A stretch of DNA of 64,000 nucleotides from Bradyrhizobium sp. sBnM-33 (GTDB lineage Bacteria > Pseudomonadota > Alphaproteobacteria > Rhizobiales > Xanthobacteraceae): NCBI RefSeq assembly GCF_032917945.1, contig NZ_CP136624.1:8727001-8791000 (forward strand). The letters run 5' to 3'. The position numbers and the translations under genes are program-made. Below, piece after piece: positions 49,496 through 58,019 of the stretch. Every line of letters starts with the position of its first letter. The first letter of the stretch is position 1. Below the pieces are notes generated by a model that saw only the letters and a list, made by a program, of their open reading frames with translations, searched no databases and was not told where the DNA came from.

Positions 49496-50469
49496 GCGGG
49501 TTGTAGCTCCGCCCAGTCCGGCTCCAGCCGGCAAAGATAATCATGCGCATCGCCCGCCGGCCGCCGCGGTATCGCGCGCGTGCAGGTTTCGTTGGCGTGC
49601 GCGCAGCGCGAGCGAAAGGCGCAGCCGGCAAAGCCGGGCCCGATCGCCGGCACGACGCCGGGGATCGAGCCGAGCGGCCGGTCGCGCTGCACCCGGCCGG
49701 GCACCGGCACGCAGGACAGCAGGCCGCGTGTGTAGGGATGTTGCGGCGCGCGGAACAGTTCTGCGGTCGGCGCGCGCTCGACCACCTCGCCGGCATACAT
49801 CACCGACACGTGGTCGGCGACGCGCGCGACGATACCGAGGTCATGCGTGATCAGCAGGATCGAGAGGCCGAGCTCGCGCTTGAGGCCGGCGAGCAGCCGC
49901 AGGATCTGCGCCTGCACGGTGACATCGAGCGCGGTGGTCGGCTCGTCGGCAATCAACAGTTCCGGATCGCACATCAGCGCCATCGCGATCATGACGCGCT
50001 GGCGCAGACCGCCGGAGAGCTGGTGCGGGAATTGGCCGAGCCGCATGCCGGGCGCGGTGATGCCGACGCGGCCCATCAGTTCGGCGGCGCGGTCGAGCGC
50101 CGCCGCGCGCGAGCCGCCCTTGTGGCGCGTCATCACCTCCGCCATCTGCGAACCGATGGTGAAGGCCGGATTGAGGCTGGTCATCGGCTCCTGAAAGATC
50201 ATCGCCATGCGGTTGCCGCGCAGGCGCGCCATCTCGCGGTCCGACAGCGATGTGAGGTCAATGCCGGCAAAACGCATCCGTTTCGCCGAACGCTGGCCGC
50301 CGCGGGCGAGCAGGCTCATCACCGCCAGCGCGGTGACCGACTTGCCGCAGCCGGATTCGCCCACCAGGCAATGGGTCTCGCCCTTCTCGACCCGGAACGA
50401 GGCGCCGCGCACCGCCGCGGTGCGGCCGAACGTTACCTGAAGCTCCTCCACGTCCAAGAGCGCGCTCAT
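49492..50469 (-). CDS. ABC transporter ATP-binding protein (DppD/OppD type)
   Basis: A 325-residue ATPase; the start MSALLDVEELQVTFGRTAAV at 50469 overlaps the DppC-type permease stop. A longer reading to 51132 is an out-of-family extension through the permease and is rejected. Walker A is CLVGESGCGKSVTALAVM (about 35-52), Q-loop MIFQEPMTSLNP, signature LSGGLRQRVMIAMALM, Walker B LLIADEPTTALD. The C-terminal Cys cluster GCAFRSRCAHANETCTRA is typical of this subfamily. Confidence 0.95.
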   Translation of the reverse strand: MSALLDVEELQVTFGRTAAVRGASFRVEKGETHCLVGESGCGKSVTALAVMSLLARGGQRSAKRMRFAGIDLTSLSDREMARLRGNRMAMIFQEPMTSLNPAFTIGSQMAEVMTRHKGGSRAAALDRAAELMGRVGITAPGMRLGQFPHQLSGGLRQRVMIAMALMCDPELLIADEPTTALDVTVQAQILRLLAGLKRELGLSILLITHDLGIVARVADHVSVMYAGEVVERAPTAELFRAPQHPYTRGLLSCVPVPGRVQRDRPLGSIPGVVPAIGPGFAGCAFRSRCAHANETCTRAIPRRPAGDAHDYLCRLEPDWAELQPA

Positions 50470-51347
50470 CGCAGCCGCTCCGCGCCGAGCAGATTGCGCA
50501 GTCCGTCGCCGACCAGATTGATGCCGAGCACCAGAACCGCCAGGGCTACGCCGGGAATCATGATCACCCAGGGCGAAAAGAACATGTAGTCCTTGCCCTC
50601 GGCGATCATCAGCCCCCAAGACGGCAGCGGCGGCGGCACGCCTAACCCCAGGAACGACAGGGCAGCCTCGAGCAGGATGGCCAGCGCCATCTCCAGCGTT
50701 GCCACGACGGCAAGATGGCTTGCGATATTCGGTAAAATCTCCTTGGTCAGGATATGCGGCATCGAGGCGCCGGCGCACCAGGCGGCGCTGACATAATCGT
50801 GGTTGCGGACCTGCATGGTGGTGGCGCGCGCGACGACCGCGAAGCGGTCCCACAACAACAGCCCGAGGGTCGCGACGACGAGCCCGAGGCCCGACCCCAT
50901 CAGCCCGACCACCGCAAGCGCGACCAGCACGACGGGGATCGACAATCGCGTCGTGATGGCGAACAGCACGACATCGTCGACGCGGCCGCCGAAGAATCCG
51001 CCGAGCACGCCGAGCGTGATGCCGATCAGCCCCGACGTGATCACGGTCATGATGCCGATCAGGAGCGAAATGCGCGCGCCATAGACCAGCCGCGCGAGAT
51101 AGTCCCGGCCGAGTTGGTCGGTGCCGAGCCAATGGCCCGGCTGGGTGCCCTCCATCCAGAACGGCGGCTTGAGGCGATTGCCGAGGTCCTGGGTGAACGG
51201 ATCCTGCGGCACCAGCGCATTGCCGACGAGCGCCGCCGCCAGGACGACCGCGACGATGGCGATGCCGATCGCAAAGCCGGCGGTGCCGATGCGCGAGCTA
51301 CCTATGCTCGACGGCTGCGGCGCCTGAATGGCAATCGGTTCGCTCAT
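50466..51347 (-). CDS. ABC transporter permease (DppC type)
   Basis: A 293-residue inner-membrane protein with an N-terminal helix and a BPD_transp_1 domain. The periplasmic loop LGTDQLGRDYLARLVYGARI is the DppC hallmark; MASA-type coupling region HDYVSAAWCAGASMPHILTK contains the EAA-like loop facing the ATPases. It pairs with the following DppB-type permease. Overlapping ATGA junctions with both neighbours show a tightly coupled operon. Confidence 0.94.
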   Translation of the reverse strand: MSEPIAIQAPQPSSIGSSRIGTAGFAIGIAIVAVVLAAALVGNALVPQDPFTQDLGNRLKPPFWMEGTQPGHWLGTDQLGRDYLARLVYGARISLLIGIMTVITSGLIGITLGVLGGFFGGRVDDVVLFAITTRLSIPVVLVALAVVGLMGSGLGLVVATLGLLLWDRFAVVARATTMQVRNHDYVSAAWCAGASMPHILTKEILPNIASHLAVVATLEMALAILLEAALSFLGLGVPPPLPSWGLMIAEGKDYMFFSPWVIMIPGVALAVLVLGINLVGDGLRNLLGAERLR

Positions 51348-52261
51348 CCGGTCCTCAGCCTCGGATCAAGCAGCGCATTGAGGATGTCGGCCAACAGCGT
51401 GAGGCCGATATAGAACACGGCCAGCACCAGCACCACCGCCTGCACCACAGGGAAATCGTTCTTGGCGATGCTCTCCCAGCCGAGATAGCCGACGCCATGC
51501 AGCGCGAATACCGTTTCGATGACGATCGAGCCACCCAGCATGAAACCGAGCTGGACCGCCGCGATCGACACGACGGGAATGGCGGCGTTGCGCAGCGCGT
51601 GCTTGAAGATGATGCGCGCCCGCGACAGGCCTTTGGCGCGCGCGGTGCGGATGTAATCGGAGGCCATCGCCTCGATCATGCCGGAGCGCGTCAGCCGCGT
51701 CAGCGCCGGGATCGCGGTGAAGGCGAGCACGATGCCGGGCATCACGAAATGCTGCCAGGTGCCGGTGCCGGATATGGGCAGAATGCCGAGCTGCAGGCCG
51801 AGCACGATCATCAGAATCAGCGCCAGCCAGAAGCTCGGGACCGCCTGCCCCACCATCGTGAACAAGGTCACGCCGCGATCGAGCCAGGTGTTTTCGCGGA
51901 GCGCCGCCAGGATGCCGAGCGGTAGCGAGATAATCAAGGCGAGGCTCAGGCCGACCAGGCCGAGCGTCAGCGTGATCGGCAGGCGCTTCTGGATCAGGTT
52001 CGCCACGCTGTCCTTGAAGAAGTAGCTCTGGCCGAAATCACCGACCATGGCGCGTCCGGTCCAGGCGAAGAACTGGACGTAGAGCGGGCGGTCAAGGCCA
52101 TAGGCCTTGCGGATGATTTCGACATCGGCCTGCGTCGCCTGCGGGCCTGCGATCGACACCGCGAGGTCGCCGGACAGCCGCGTCAGCAGGAACGCAAGCG
52201 TCATGACGGTCAGCGCGACCAGCAAACCGAGAGCAAGACGCCGGGCAATCAGACGCAACAT
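51344..52261 (-). CDS. ABC transporter permease (DppB type), first gene of the operon
   Basis: A 305-residue inner-membrane protein with about six helices. N-terminal LRLIARRLALGLLVALTVMT and the DppB loop KAYGLDRPLYVQFFAWTGRA are diagnostic; the EAA coupling segment is DYIRTARAKGLSRARIIFKH. It is the most upstream gene of the operon (permease B, permease C, ATPase D, ATPase F, binding protein). No upstream regulatory gene is adjacent. Confidence 0.94.
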   Translation of the reverse strand: MLRLIARRLALGLLVALTVMTLAFLLTRLSGDLAVSIAGPQATQADVEIIRKAYGLDRPLYVQFFAWTGRAMVGDFGQSYFFKDSVANLIQKRLPITLTLGLVGLSLALIISLPLGILAALRENTWLDRGVTLFTMVGQAVPSFWLALILMIVLGLQLGILPISGTGTWQHFVMPGIVLAFTAIPALTRLTRSGMIEAMASDYIRTARAKGLSRARIIFKHALRNAAIPVVSIAAVQLGFMLGGSIVIETVFALHGVGYLGWESIAKNDFPVVQAVVLVLAVFYIGLTLLADILNALLDPRLRTG

Positions 52262-52696
52262 ATATCAGGACTCCACGACCGACCCGGGACGCGCATTCTC
52301 AGATCGGCCGCCATACAACAAAGCGAACGTGTCATCAAACAGTTGTCCCTTGCAAGAGAGGCGACGATATTTCGTGCAGGGTGTGCACGCCTTGGAATGT
52401 TGGTCTCACCTAAGATCGATTCGAGCCGCGGCTCGCAGCCGCGTTCCGATCGCGGCGTTGAGGAACGTGGTGCGAGCGTTGCGCCCGTCAACGCCACGGA
52501 GGCGAATGCAATGTGCATGCCATGGCAGGAGTTCTGACGTTCGATCAGGGCAATGCCCTCGCGCTCCAAAAAATCAAATGAATTCAAGGGCTTTGCTGCG
52601 GAGTGGCGGACCTTCCGGAGCAAACTGGGGGCACGAAGAGCGGCGAGCGATCAATGGCTCATCTGCTGCTGCGCCTGATTAAGCAGCCGGATCAGC
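52262..52696. other. Intergenic region between the ABC operon and the histidine kinase
   Basis: A 435-base gap of intermediate GC. Overlapping open frames of up to about 120 codons are present on both strands, but none has a ribosome site or a recognisable protein. It contains the ABC operon promoter (minus strand) and the end of the histidine kinase gene. No repeat found. Confidence 0.4.
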
Positions 52697-53785
52697 TCAA
52701 CGTGCGAGGCCCTTGAATAATCCGATGCTCACGCGCATTCCCTTGCCGGGGGCGCTATCGACATCGAAATCCGCTCTGGCGTTCTCCGTCAATGTACTGA
52801 GCATGAGGGCTGAAAGCTTTCCGGGCACAGGCCACATTGCGCCTTCGGGAAGTCCATTCCCGTCATCTGCCACCACGACCCGATAGTAGTCGTCGCGCTC
52901 CTGCAGGCATCTGACCGTCAATGTGCCCGATTGACGGCCATCAAAGGCGTACTTGAATGCATTCGTCAGCAGTTCATTGACGAGAAGTCCCACGGGCATC
53001 GCCACGTTGATTGAAATCGGAGCTTGATCGGCTTTGAGGTCCAGTCTAACGCCGTCAAGACCGTGAGTACGCGTCACCGCGGACGCAATTTGTGTAAGAT
53101 ACTGGCCAAGATCGATGGTTTGACCAAGACCGTCGCCGGAAAGTTCTCGGTAGAGAATGGCCAAAGATTCGATGCGTCCAGCCAGACGATCCAATGCCGC
53201 CCGGTCAGCGCTGTTTTGATTGCGAATATCAAGGCGAATGAGGGCGGCGATCAGTTGCAGATTGTTCTTTACTCGATGCTGCAACTCCTTCAGCAAAAGA
53301 TCCTTATCGCGCAATTGCCGCTCAAACTCCTCACGTTGCGATTTTGCGCGCTCGGTAATGTCAATCAGCGCGACGATGCGATAGTCCTCCGTTCCGTCCT
53401 CGTTTTGGATCACGCCGGCAAATGCATCTACCAATAAGTGCTTCGGCTGCTCGCGTTGAAACGTCCCAATAAAGTCATCGCAGTTGAGTAGCGACTTGGT
53501 GAAGGTGACGTCAGGCTGTCCTTCGAGCGTGAACGACTCCAGGATCGACCAACCTCTTCCCTGGATTTCCGAGGCGGTTTGTCCCGTCAGCGCCTCATAG
53601 GACTTGTTCGCAAAAACTATGCGCTGGTCTCCACCGACTATTTTGGAGATGACCACCGCGATCGGTAAGCGATCGAGGAACAGCCTGAACTCGTGGGAGT
53701 TGATCGCTTCTGTGATATCGAGCGCATCGAACAGATCATTGACCTGCTGCGAAGCAGACGCGGAACCCTGTTCTGGGTCACCCAT
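52697..53785 (-). CDS. PAS-domain sensor histidine kinase, HisKA_2/HWE type
   Basis: A 362-residue soluble kinase. The PAS domain (about 38-150: VISKIVGGDQRIVFANKSYE, GQTASEIQGRGWSILESFT) is LOV-like in sequence, but the position of the photoreactive cysteine in GRNCRFLQ is a tryptophan (GRGWSILE), so no flavin-cysteine adduct is possible. The phosphoacceptor His is near residue 170 in LKELQHRVKNNLQLIAALIR, HisKA_2 style. The ATPase domain shows LLVNELLTNAFKYAF and ADDGNGLPEGAM. No response regulator is adjacent. In alphaproteobacteria such kinases often feed the PhyR/EcfG general stress pathway (inference). Confidence 0.9.
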   Translation of the reverse strand: MGDPEQGSASASQQVNDLFDALDITEAINSHEFRLFLDRLPIAVVISKIVGGDQRIVFANKSYEALTGQTASEIQGRGWSILESFTLEGQPDVTFTKSLLNCDDFIGTFQREQPKHLLVDAFAGVIQNEDGTEDYRIVALIDITERAKSQREEFERQLRDKDLLLKELQHRVKNNLQLIAALIRLDIRNQNSADRAALDRLAGRIESLAILYRELSGDGLGQTIDLGQYLTQIASAVTRTHGLDGVRLDLKADQAPISINVAMPVGLLVNELLTNAFKYAFDGRQSGTLTVRCLQERDDYYRVVVADDGNGLPEGAMWPVPGKLSALMLSTLTENARADFDVDSAPGKGMRVSIGLFKGLAR

Positions 53786-54033
53786 TTTACCTGTCCTGGT
53801 TGCCGGGCGGGATTCGCTCCTGTCCCGCTATCCATGCAGGACGTACGTGGAGAATAATAAGGCTCTGGCGCATCCATGCCAGTCAAATCCCGTGCGGCGG
53901 CGCGCGACCGTGCCTTGGGGCCGAGGGAAGGTCGTGGGGCTGAAGCTGCTTCTGGGCGACATTTGTCGCCGACATCGAGATATTTCTCGGTTCCCGGACC
54001 GCCGCGGTCGAAGCGGCTGGAACATGCAAATCT

Positions 54034-54222
54034 CTACCGATGGCCCGCCGCCGCGGTGCCGAGCGGCAAGACCGCGAGCGATGACGGCTTAACCGGCGTT
54101 TGCTCCTGTGTCGGAGGACGCAGCAGAGCTGCCGATTCCCTCGTGCCGTAGACGAGCATCATCGTCGAGCCGATGAGCACCATCAGGGCTGAGACGATAA
54201 CCGCGAGGAAGATCCGTTCCAT
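54034..54222 (-). CDS. Possible 62-residue single-pass membrane protein
   Basis: Starts MERIFLAVIVSALMVLIGST with one hydrophobic helix (residues 4-25), then a hydrophilic Gln/Pro/Thr-rich tail. Rhizobial genomes carry many micro-proteins of this shape. There is no clear Shine-Dalgarno. It lies in the 625-base gap between the kinase and the dehydrogenase; the rest of that gap (53786-54033, 54223-54410) shows nothing else. Confidence 0.45.
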   Translation of the reverse strand: MERIFLAVIVSALMVLIGSTMMLVYGTRESAALLRPPTQEQTPVKPSSLAVLPLGTAAAGHR

Positions 54223-54410
54223 GAACGGTCAATGAACGGCAGCGACATCCGTTCCCTCATACTTGGGTATGTCAGCCAAGCGAAGCTTCCTTGCGCTGGC
54301 CGGCAAACAGAGGGACGTCCAGAGAGGTCCGACAGTCGTCCATGCCGCAGACCGCGTCGGACACCGAGCGCGTCAAAGCCGGCGATGGCCGAGGCCTGAT
54401 GAGCCTTCAA

Positions 54411-55655
54411 TCAAATGTAGCGCGCCGGCGCGAAGGGCGTGACGTCGTAAAGCGCGGGTACACCGTCAATCATGGCGGCGATCGCGGCGCCGGTTGCGGG
54501 ACCGGTCGTGAAGCCGATGTGCTGGTTGCCGAACGCAAGCCACAGCCCGGCATGCCGGGGCGCCGGACCGATCATCGGCAGGCTGTCGGGCAGCGTCGGC
54601 CGCGAGCCGCGCCATGCATCGCCGACGGCATCGCCAAACTCGACCACGCCACGCGCGAGCGGAACCACCTGATCGAGTTGGGCGAACGAGGAAGGCGCAT
54701 CGCGATCGGTCAATTCGACGCCCGAAGTGACGCGGATGCCCTGCTCCATCGGCGTCATGATGAAGCCACCGTCGATGTCGTAGATCGGACGCCGCAACGA
54801 TCGCGCCGGGTTCGGCTTGAATTCGCGATGATAGCCGCGTTCATAGGCCAGCGGCACGCGATAGCCGAGCGGCCGCAACATATCCGCAGACCAGGGTCCC
54901 AGCGCGACCACCACATGCCGCGCCGAAATCTCGCCATCGGCCAGCACCACGCGCCAGCCATGGCCGTCGGGTATGATCGCCTTGATGTCCGCCTGCCTGA
55001 GTTGGCCGCCGGCATTCGCGAACATCCGCGCATAGGCCCTGACCACCTCGCCTGGCGAGTCGACCGAGGCGGTCTGGGTGTGCAGCAGGCCCACTTTGTA
55101 GACCGGCACGATGTCCGGCTCGAGCGCGGAGATGGCCTGGCGATCGAGCCATTCACTGGCAATGCCGTACTCGGCCAGCATGGCCTGCTCCTGCTTCGCC
55201 GCGAGAACCGCATCGCTTCGCCACGCCCTGAGCCAGCCGGTCTCGCGAATGCGATGTCCCGCTCCCGCTTGCACGATCCATTCCCGATGCAGTCTGGCCG
55301 ATGCACCGATCAAGCCATGCAGCGCGATCGCGCGCGGCTCAAGTCGCGCCGCGGCCGAATCGGCCAGAAAGCGCGCCACCCAGCCCGCGTTCTTTACCGC
55401 CCACAACGGATTCCAACGCAATGCCGCGTGGCGGTTGGTCAGGTATTTCGGCAGCGACCTCCACAGCGATGGATTGTTGAGCGGCGTGATCGAGCCGCTG
55501 CTGATGATGCCGGCATTGCCGTATGAGGTCTCGCTGCCCGGCTCGCGCCGATCGACGAGTACGACCGGCATCCCGCGCTGCCGCGCGGCAAAGGCCGTCG
55601 ACACGCCGACGATGCCCGCGCCGAGCACCACGACATCCGCTTTATCTTCCAACAT
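54411..55655 (-). CDS. D-amino acid dehydrogenase-like FAD oxidoreductase (DadA family)
   Basis: A 414-residue DAO-family flavoprotein. The start is MLEDKADVVVLG at 55655 (a TTG seven codons upstream is less likely). The FAD motif VVLGAGIVGVSTAFAARQRG (residues 9-28) is followed by GSETSYGNAGIISSGSITPL, a DadA signature, and the C-terminal RPTLPDSLPMIGPAPRHAGL with GHQHIGFTTGP-like closure (GNQHIGFTTGPATG). DadA enzymes deaminate D-amino acids and pass electrons to the respiratory chain. The gene is divergent from the secretion locus across a 208-base gap. Confidence 0.9.
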   Translation of the reverse strand: MLEDKADVVVLGAGIVGVSTAFAARQRGMPVVLVDRREPGSETSYGNAGIISSGSITPLNNPSLWRSLPKYLTNRHAALRWNPLWAVKNAGWVARFLADSAAARLEPRAIALHGLIGASARLHREWIVQAGAGHRIRETGWLRAWRSDAVLAAKQEQAMLAEYGIASEWLDRQAISALEPDIVPVYKVGLLHTQTASVDSPGEVVRAYARMFANAGGQLRQADIKAIIPDGHGWRVVLADGEISARHVVVALGPWSADMLRPLGYRVPLAYERGYHREFKPNPARSLRRPIYDIDGGFIMTPMEQGIRVTSGVELTDRDAPSSFAQLDQVVPLARGVVEFGDAVGDAWRGSRPTLPDSLPMIGPAPRHAGLWLAFGNQHIGFTTGPATGAAIAAMIDGVPALYDVTPFAPARYI

Positions 55656-55863
55656 TACTTTCCAAACACCTTCCAAGGAGATCTTACAAAAGAGATTTCA
55701 CATCATGGTCGCGCCAACGCCGACCGGCAACAACGGAAAGTTCCCCCTCCCAACAAATCATCACCAAAACGCCGCATGTGAGTCCGCAACCTTTCTGACT
55801 GCCGTGGCTTCTTGCATCGCGACGTTCGTCGCATTCCAGCCAACCTTCATAGGAGTTGACTAT

Positions 55864-56154
55864 ATGGCTGCACTACTCGGAAACGTGCTTGGTACCGTCG
55901 ATGGCCTGCTCGGAACCGCCACCGGTGTACTTGGCGGCGCAAGCGCCAGCGGTAGCGCTTCTGCCAGCGCCAGCGGCACGGCGGACCTGTCGCACACGCT
56001 CGATCTCGGCGCGGTGATTGAGACCAGCCCGAGCATCGACCTCTCGGCAGGGCTCGACGGTATCGACAGCTCGGTTTCCGCACCGACATTGATCGGCGCC
56101 AGCGCCGATGTCGGCCATCTCGATGTCGGTGGCCTGCTCCACGGCCTCGCCTAA
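55864..56154 (+). CDS. Small Gly/Ala/Ser-rich candidate type I secretion substrate
   Basis: A 96-residue protein. ATG at 55864 has an AGGAG site nine bases upstream; in-frame ATGs further up (for example 55705) lack one. Composition is low-complexity: MAALLGNVLGTVDGLLGTAT, then GGASASGSASASASGTADLS, HTLDLGAVIETSPSIDLSAG and a C-terminal VGHLDVGGLLHGLA. There is no signal peptide and no RTX GGxGxD repeat. It lies 131 bases upstream of an ABC exporter of the type I system, which is why I call it a candidate substrate. Hydrophobic Gly-rich C-termini do occur in such substrates, but nothing here proves export. Confidence 0.65.
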   Translation: MAALLGNVLGTVDGLLGTATGVLGGASASGSASASASGTADLSHTLDLGAVIETSPSIDLSAGLDGIDSSVSAPTLIGASADVGHLDVGGLLHGLA

Positions 56155-56285
56155 CTCCAGTTGAGTTCGGACATTCCCAAACTGCGCGGCGTGGGGAGCG
56201 TATTCCCACGCCGCGCGTCCTCCAAGCCTGCACTGCACGAGTGGATCGCGCAGCGCCATAATCAACTCGCTTAAGGTGATGCCGA

Positions 56286-58019
56286 ATGCCTACGGGCATG
56301 CTGACCGCCCTTGACGACTCCGTCGCGCCGGCGCGGCGGATCGATGACGTTCGCCAGGCGCTGGTCGCGCTATGGCCGCAATTCCTCTGGGCCGGGCTGT
56401 TCTCCAGCGCCATCAACCTGCTCTATCTGAGTTCGCCGCTCTATTTGATGCAGGTCTATAACCGCGTGCTGCTCAACGAGAACGTCTCCACGCTCGTCCT
56501 CCTCACTTTGATTCTCGCGATCGCGCTGCTCACCATGGCGGCGCTGGACGCGGTGCGCTCCTACATCCTGATCCGCTGCGGCATCCGCCTCGACATGGAA
56601 TTGTCCGCGCGCGTGTTCGAGGCGCTGGTGGTGCGCTCGGCGCAGCGCGGCGCATCGCGCGGCGCGCAGCAATTGCGCAATCTCGATCAGTTCCGCACCT
56701 TCGTGACCGGCCCGGGCATCTATTTCGCGTTCGACCTGCCGTGGATTCCGATCTATCTGATGCTGCTGTTCTTCATCCATCCGCTGCTTGGCATCGTCGC
56801 GAACATCGGCGCGGTGCTGCTGCTTGGACTCGCCGGTCTCAACGAGATGATGACCCGCGAGCCAATGAAGGAAGCGGAGGCCGCCGGCAACCAGTCCTAT
56901 GTGTTCACCGAAAACATCCTGCGCCACGCCGACGTGATCCGCGCGATGGGCATGCAGCCGGCGGTGGAGCGCAACTGGCAAAGCCAACGCTCATCGATGC
57001 TGGTGCAGCAGGCGCAGGCCAGCGACAAGAACGCGGTGATGACCTCCTCCATCCGCTTCTTCCGCCTGCTGTTGCAATCGCTGATGCTCGGCACCGGCGC
57101 GTGGCTTGCCATCGACCATGCCATCACGCCGGCGACCATCTTCGCCGCAAGCATCGTGATGGGCCGGGCGCTGGTTCCGGTGGAACAGGCGGTCGGCACC
57201 TGGAAGCAGTTCATCGGCGCGCGCGAGGCCTATGCGGAGGTGCGCGAGCTGCTTAGCGAGGTCGACCTGACGCCGCCGCACACCATCGTGCCGCGGGCGC
57301 GCAATACGATCGAGGTGCGCGAACTGCGCTGCTTGCTGCCGGCGCGCAAGGAGCCCGTCATCAGGGACCTCACATTCGAGCTCGGCGGTGGCCAGGCGCT
57401 CGGCATCGTCGGCCCGAGCGGCTCCGGCAAGAGCACGCTGGCTCGCCTTCTGGTCGGCGCCATCCTACCCTCCGATGGACGGCTGCGTTTCGGCGGGCTC
57501 GACTACAGCCACTGGGATCCGCTCGAGTTCGGCCGCCATGTCGGCTATTTGCCGCAGGACGTCGGCCTGTTCGCCGGCACCGTGCGCGAGAACATTGCCC
57601 GCTTCGGCGATGCTTCGACGGACGAAATCATCGACGCCGCCAAGCGCGCCGGCATTCACGAGATGGTGCTCGACCTGCCGAAGCAATACGACACCCGACT
57701 GGGTCCCGGCGGCGTCGGCCTGTCTGGCGGACAGCGCCAGCGTCTGGCGCTGGCGCGGGCGCTGCTCGGCCGCCCACCGCTGCTCGTGCTCGACGAGCCC
57801 AATGCCAATCTCGACGCTCCCGGCGAAGAGGCGCTGAAGGTGGCGCTGCTGCAGGCCAAGAGCGAAGGCGCCACCATCATCGTGATCACGCACCGCACCA
57901 CCATTCTCGACATCGTCGACGTCATGATGGTGCTGCGGGGCGGCATGCTTGACATGTTGGGCCCGCCGGGCGAGGTCTACCATGCCCTCCAGCAGGCCGC
58001 CGCCGGGCGCGCGTCATGA
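56286..58019 (+). CDS. Type I secretion system permease/ATPase (PrtD-like)
   Basis: A 577-residue fused ABC exporter. Six membrane helices span about residues 30-300 (beginning LFSSAINLLYLSSPLYLMQV), with no N-terminal C39 peptidase domain. The ATPase domain has Walker A GPSGSGKSTLARLLVG (from residue 376), Q-loop VGYLPQDVGLFAG, signature LSGGQRQRLALARALLG and Walker B LLVLDEPNANLD. This architecture is the PrtD/HasD/LapB-type inner-membrane pump of type I secretion. It overlaps the adaptor gene by four bases (ATGA). An outer-membrane TolC-like partner is not in the window. Confidence 0.95.
   Translation: MPTGMLTALDDSVAPARRIDDVRQALVALWPQFLWAGLFSSAINLLYLSSPLYLMQVYNRVLLNENVSTLVLLTLILAIALLTMAALDAVRSYILIRCGIRLDMELSARVFEALVVRSAQRGASRGAQQLRNLDQFRTFVTGPGIYFAFDLPWIPIYLMLLFFIHPLLGIVANIGAVLLLGLAGLNEMMTREPMKEAEAAGNQSYVFTENILRHADVIRAMGMQPAVERNWQSQRSSMLVQQAQASDKNAVMTSSIRFFRLLLQSLMLGTGAWLAIDHAITPATIFAASIVMGRALVPVEQAVGTWKQFIGAREAYAEVRELLSEVDLTPPHTIVPRARNTIEVRELRCLLPARKEPVIRDLTFELGGGQALGIVGPSGSGKSTLARLLVGAILPSDGRLRFGGLDYSHWDPLEFGRHVGYLPQDVGLFAGTVRENIARFGDASTDEIIDAAKRAGIHEMVLDLPKQYDTRLGPGGVGLSGGQRQRLALARALLGRPPLLVLDEPNANLDAPGEEALKVALLQAKSEGATIIVITHRTTILDIVDVMMVLRGGMLDMLGPPGEVYHALQQAAAGRAS

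Noticed and set aside
50470..51132. 546-residue reading of the DppD-type ATPase
   Set aside because: The extra N-terminal part is an out-of-frame reading of the DppC-type permease; MSALLDVEELQ at 50469 gives the normal ATPase with an ATGA overlap.
52249..52623. 124-codon minus-strand frame upstream of the ABC operon
   Set aside because: Overlaps the permease start region, has mixed composition and no ribosome site.
55111..55863. 347-residue reading ending in the small secretion-locus protein
   Set aside because: Most of it is antisense to the D-amino acid dehydrogenase; the ribosome site at 55850-55856 points to the 96-residue protein.
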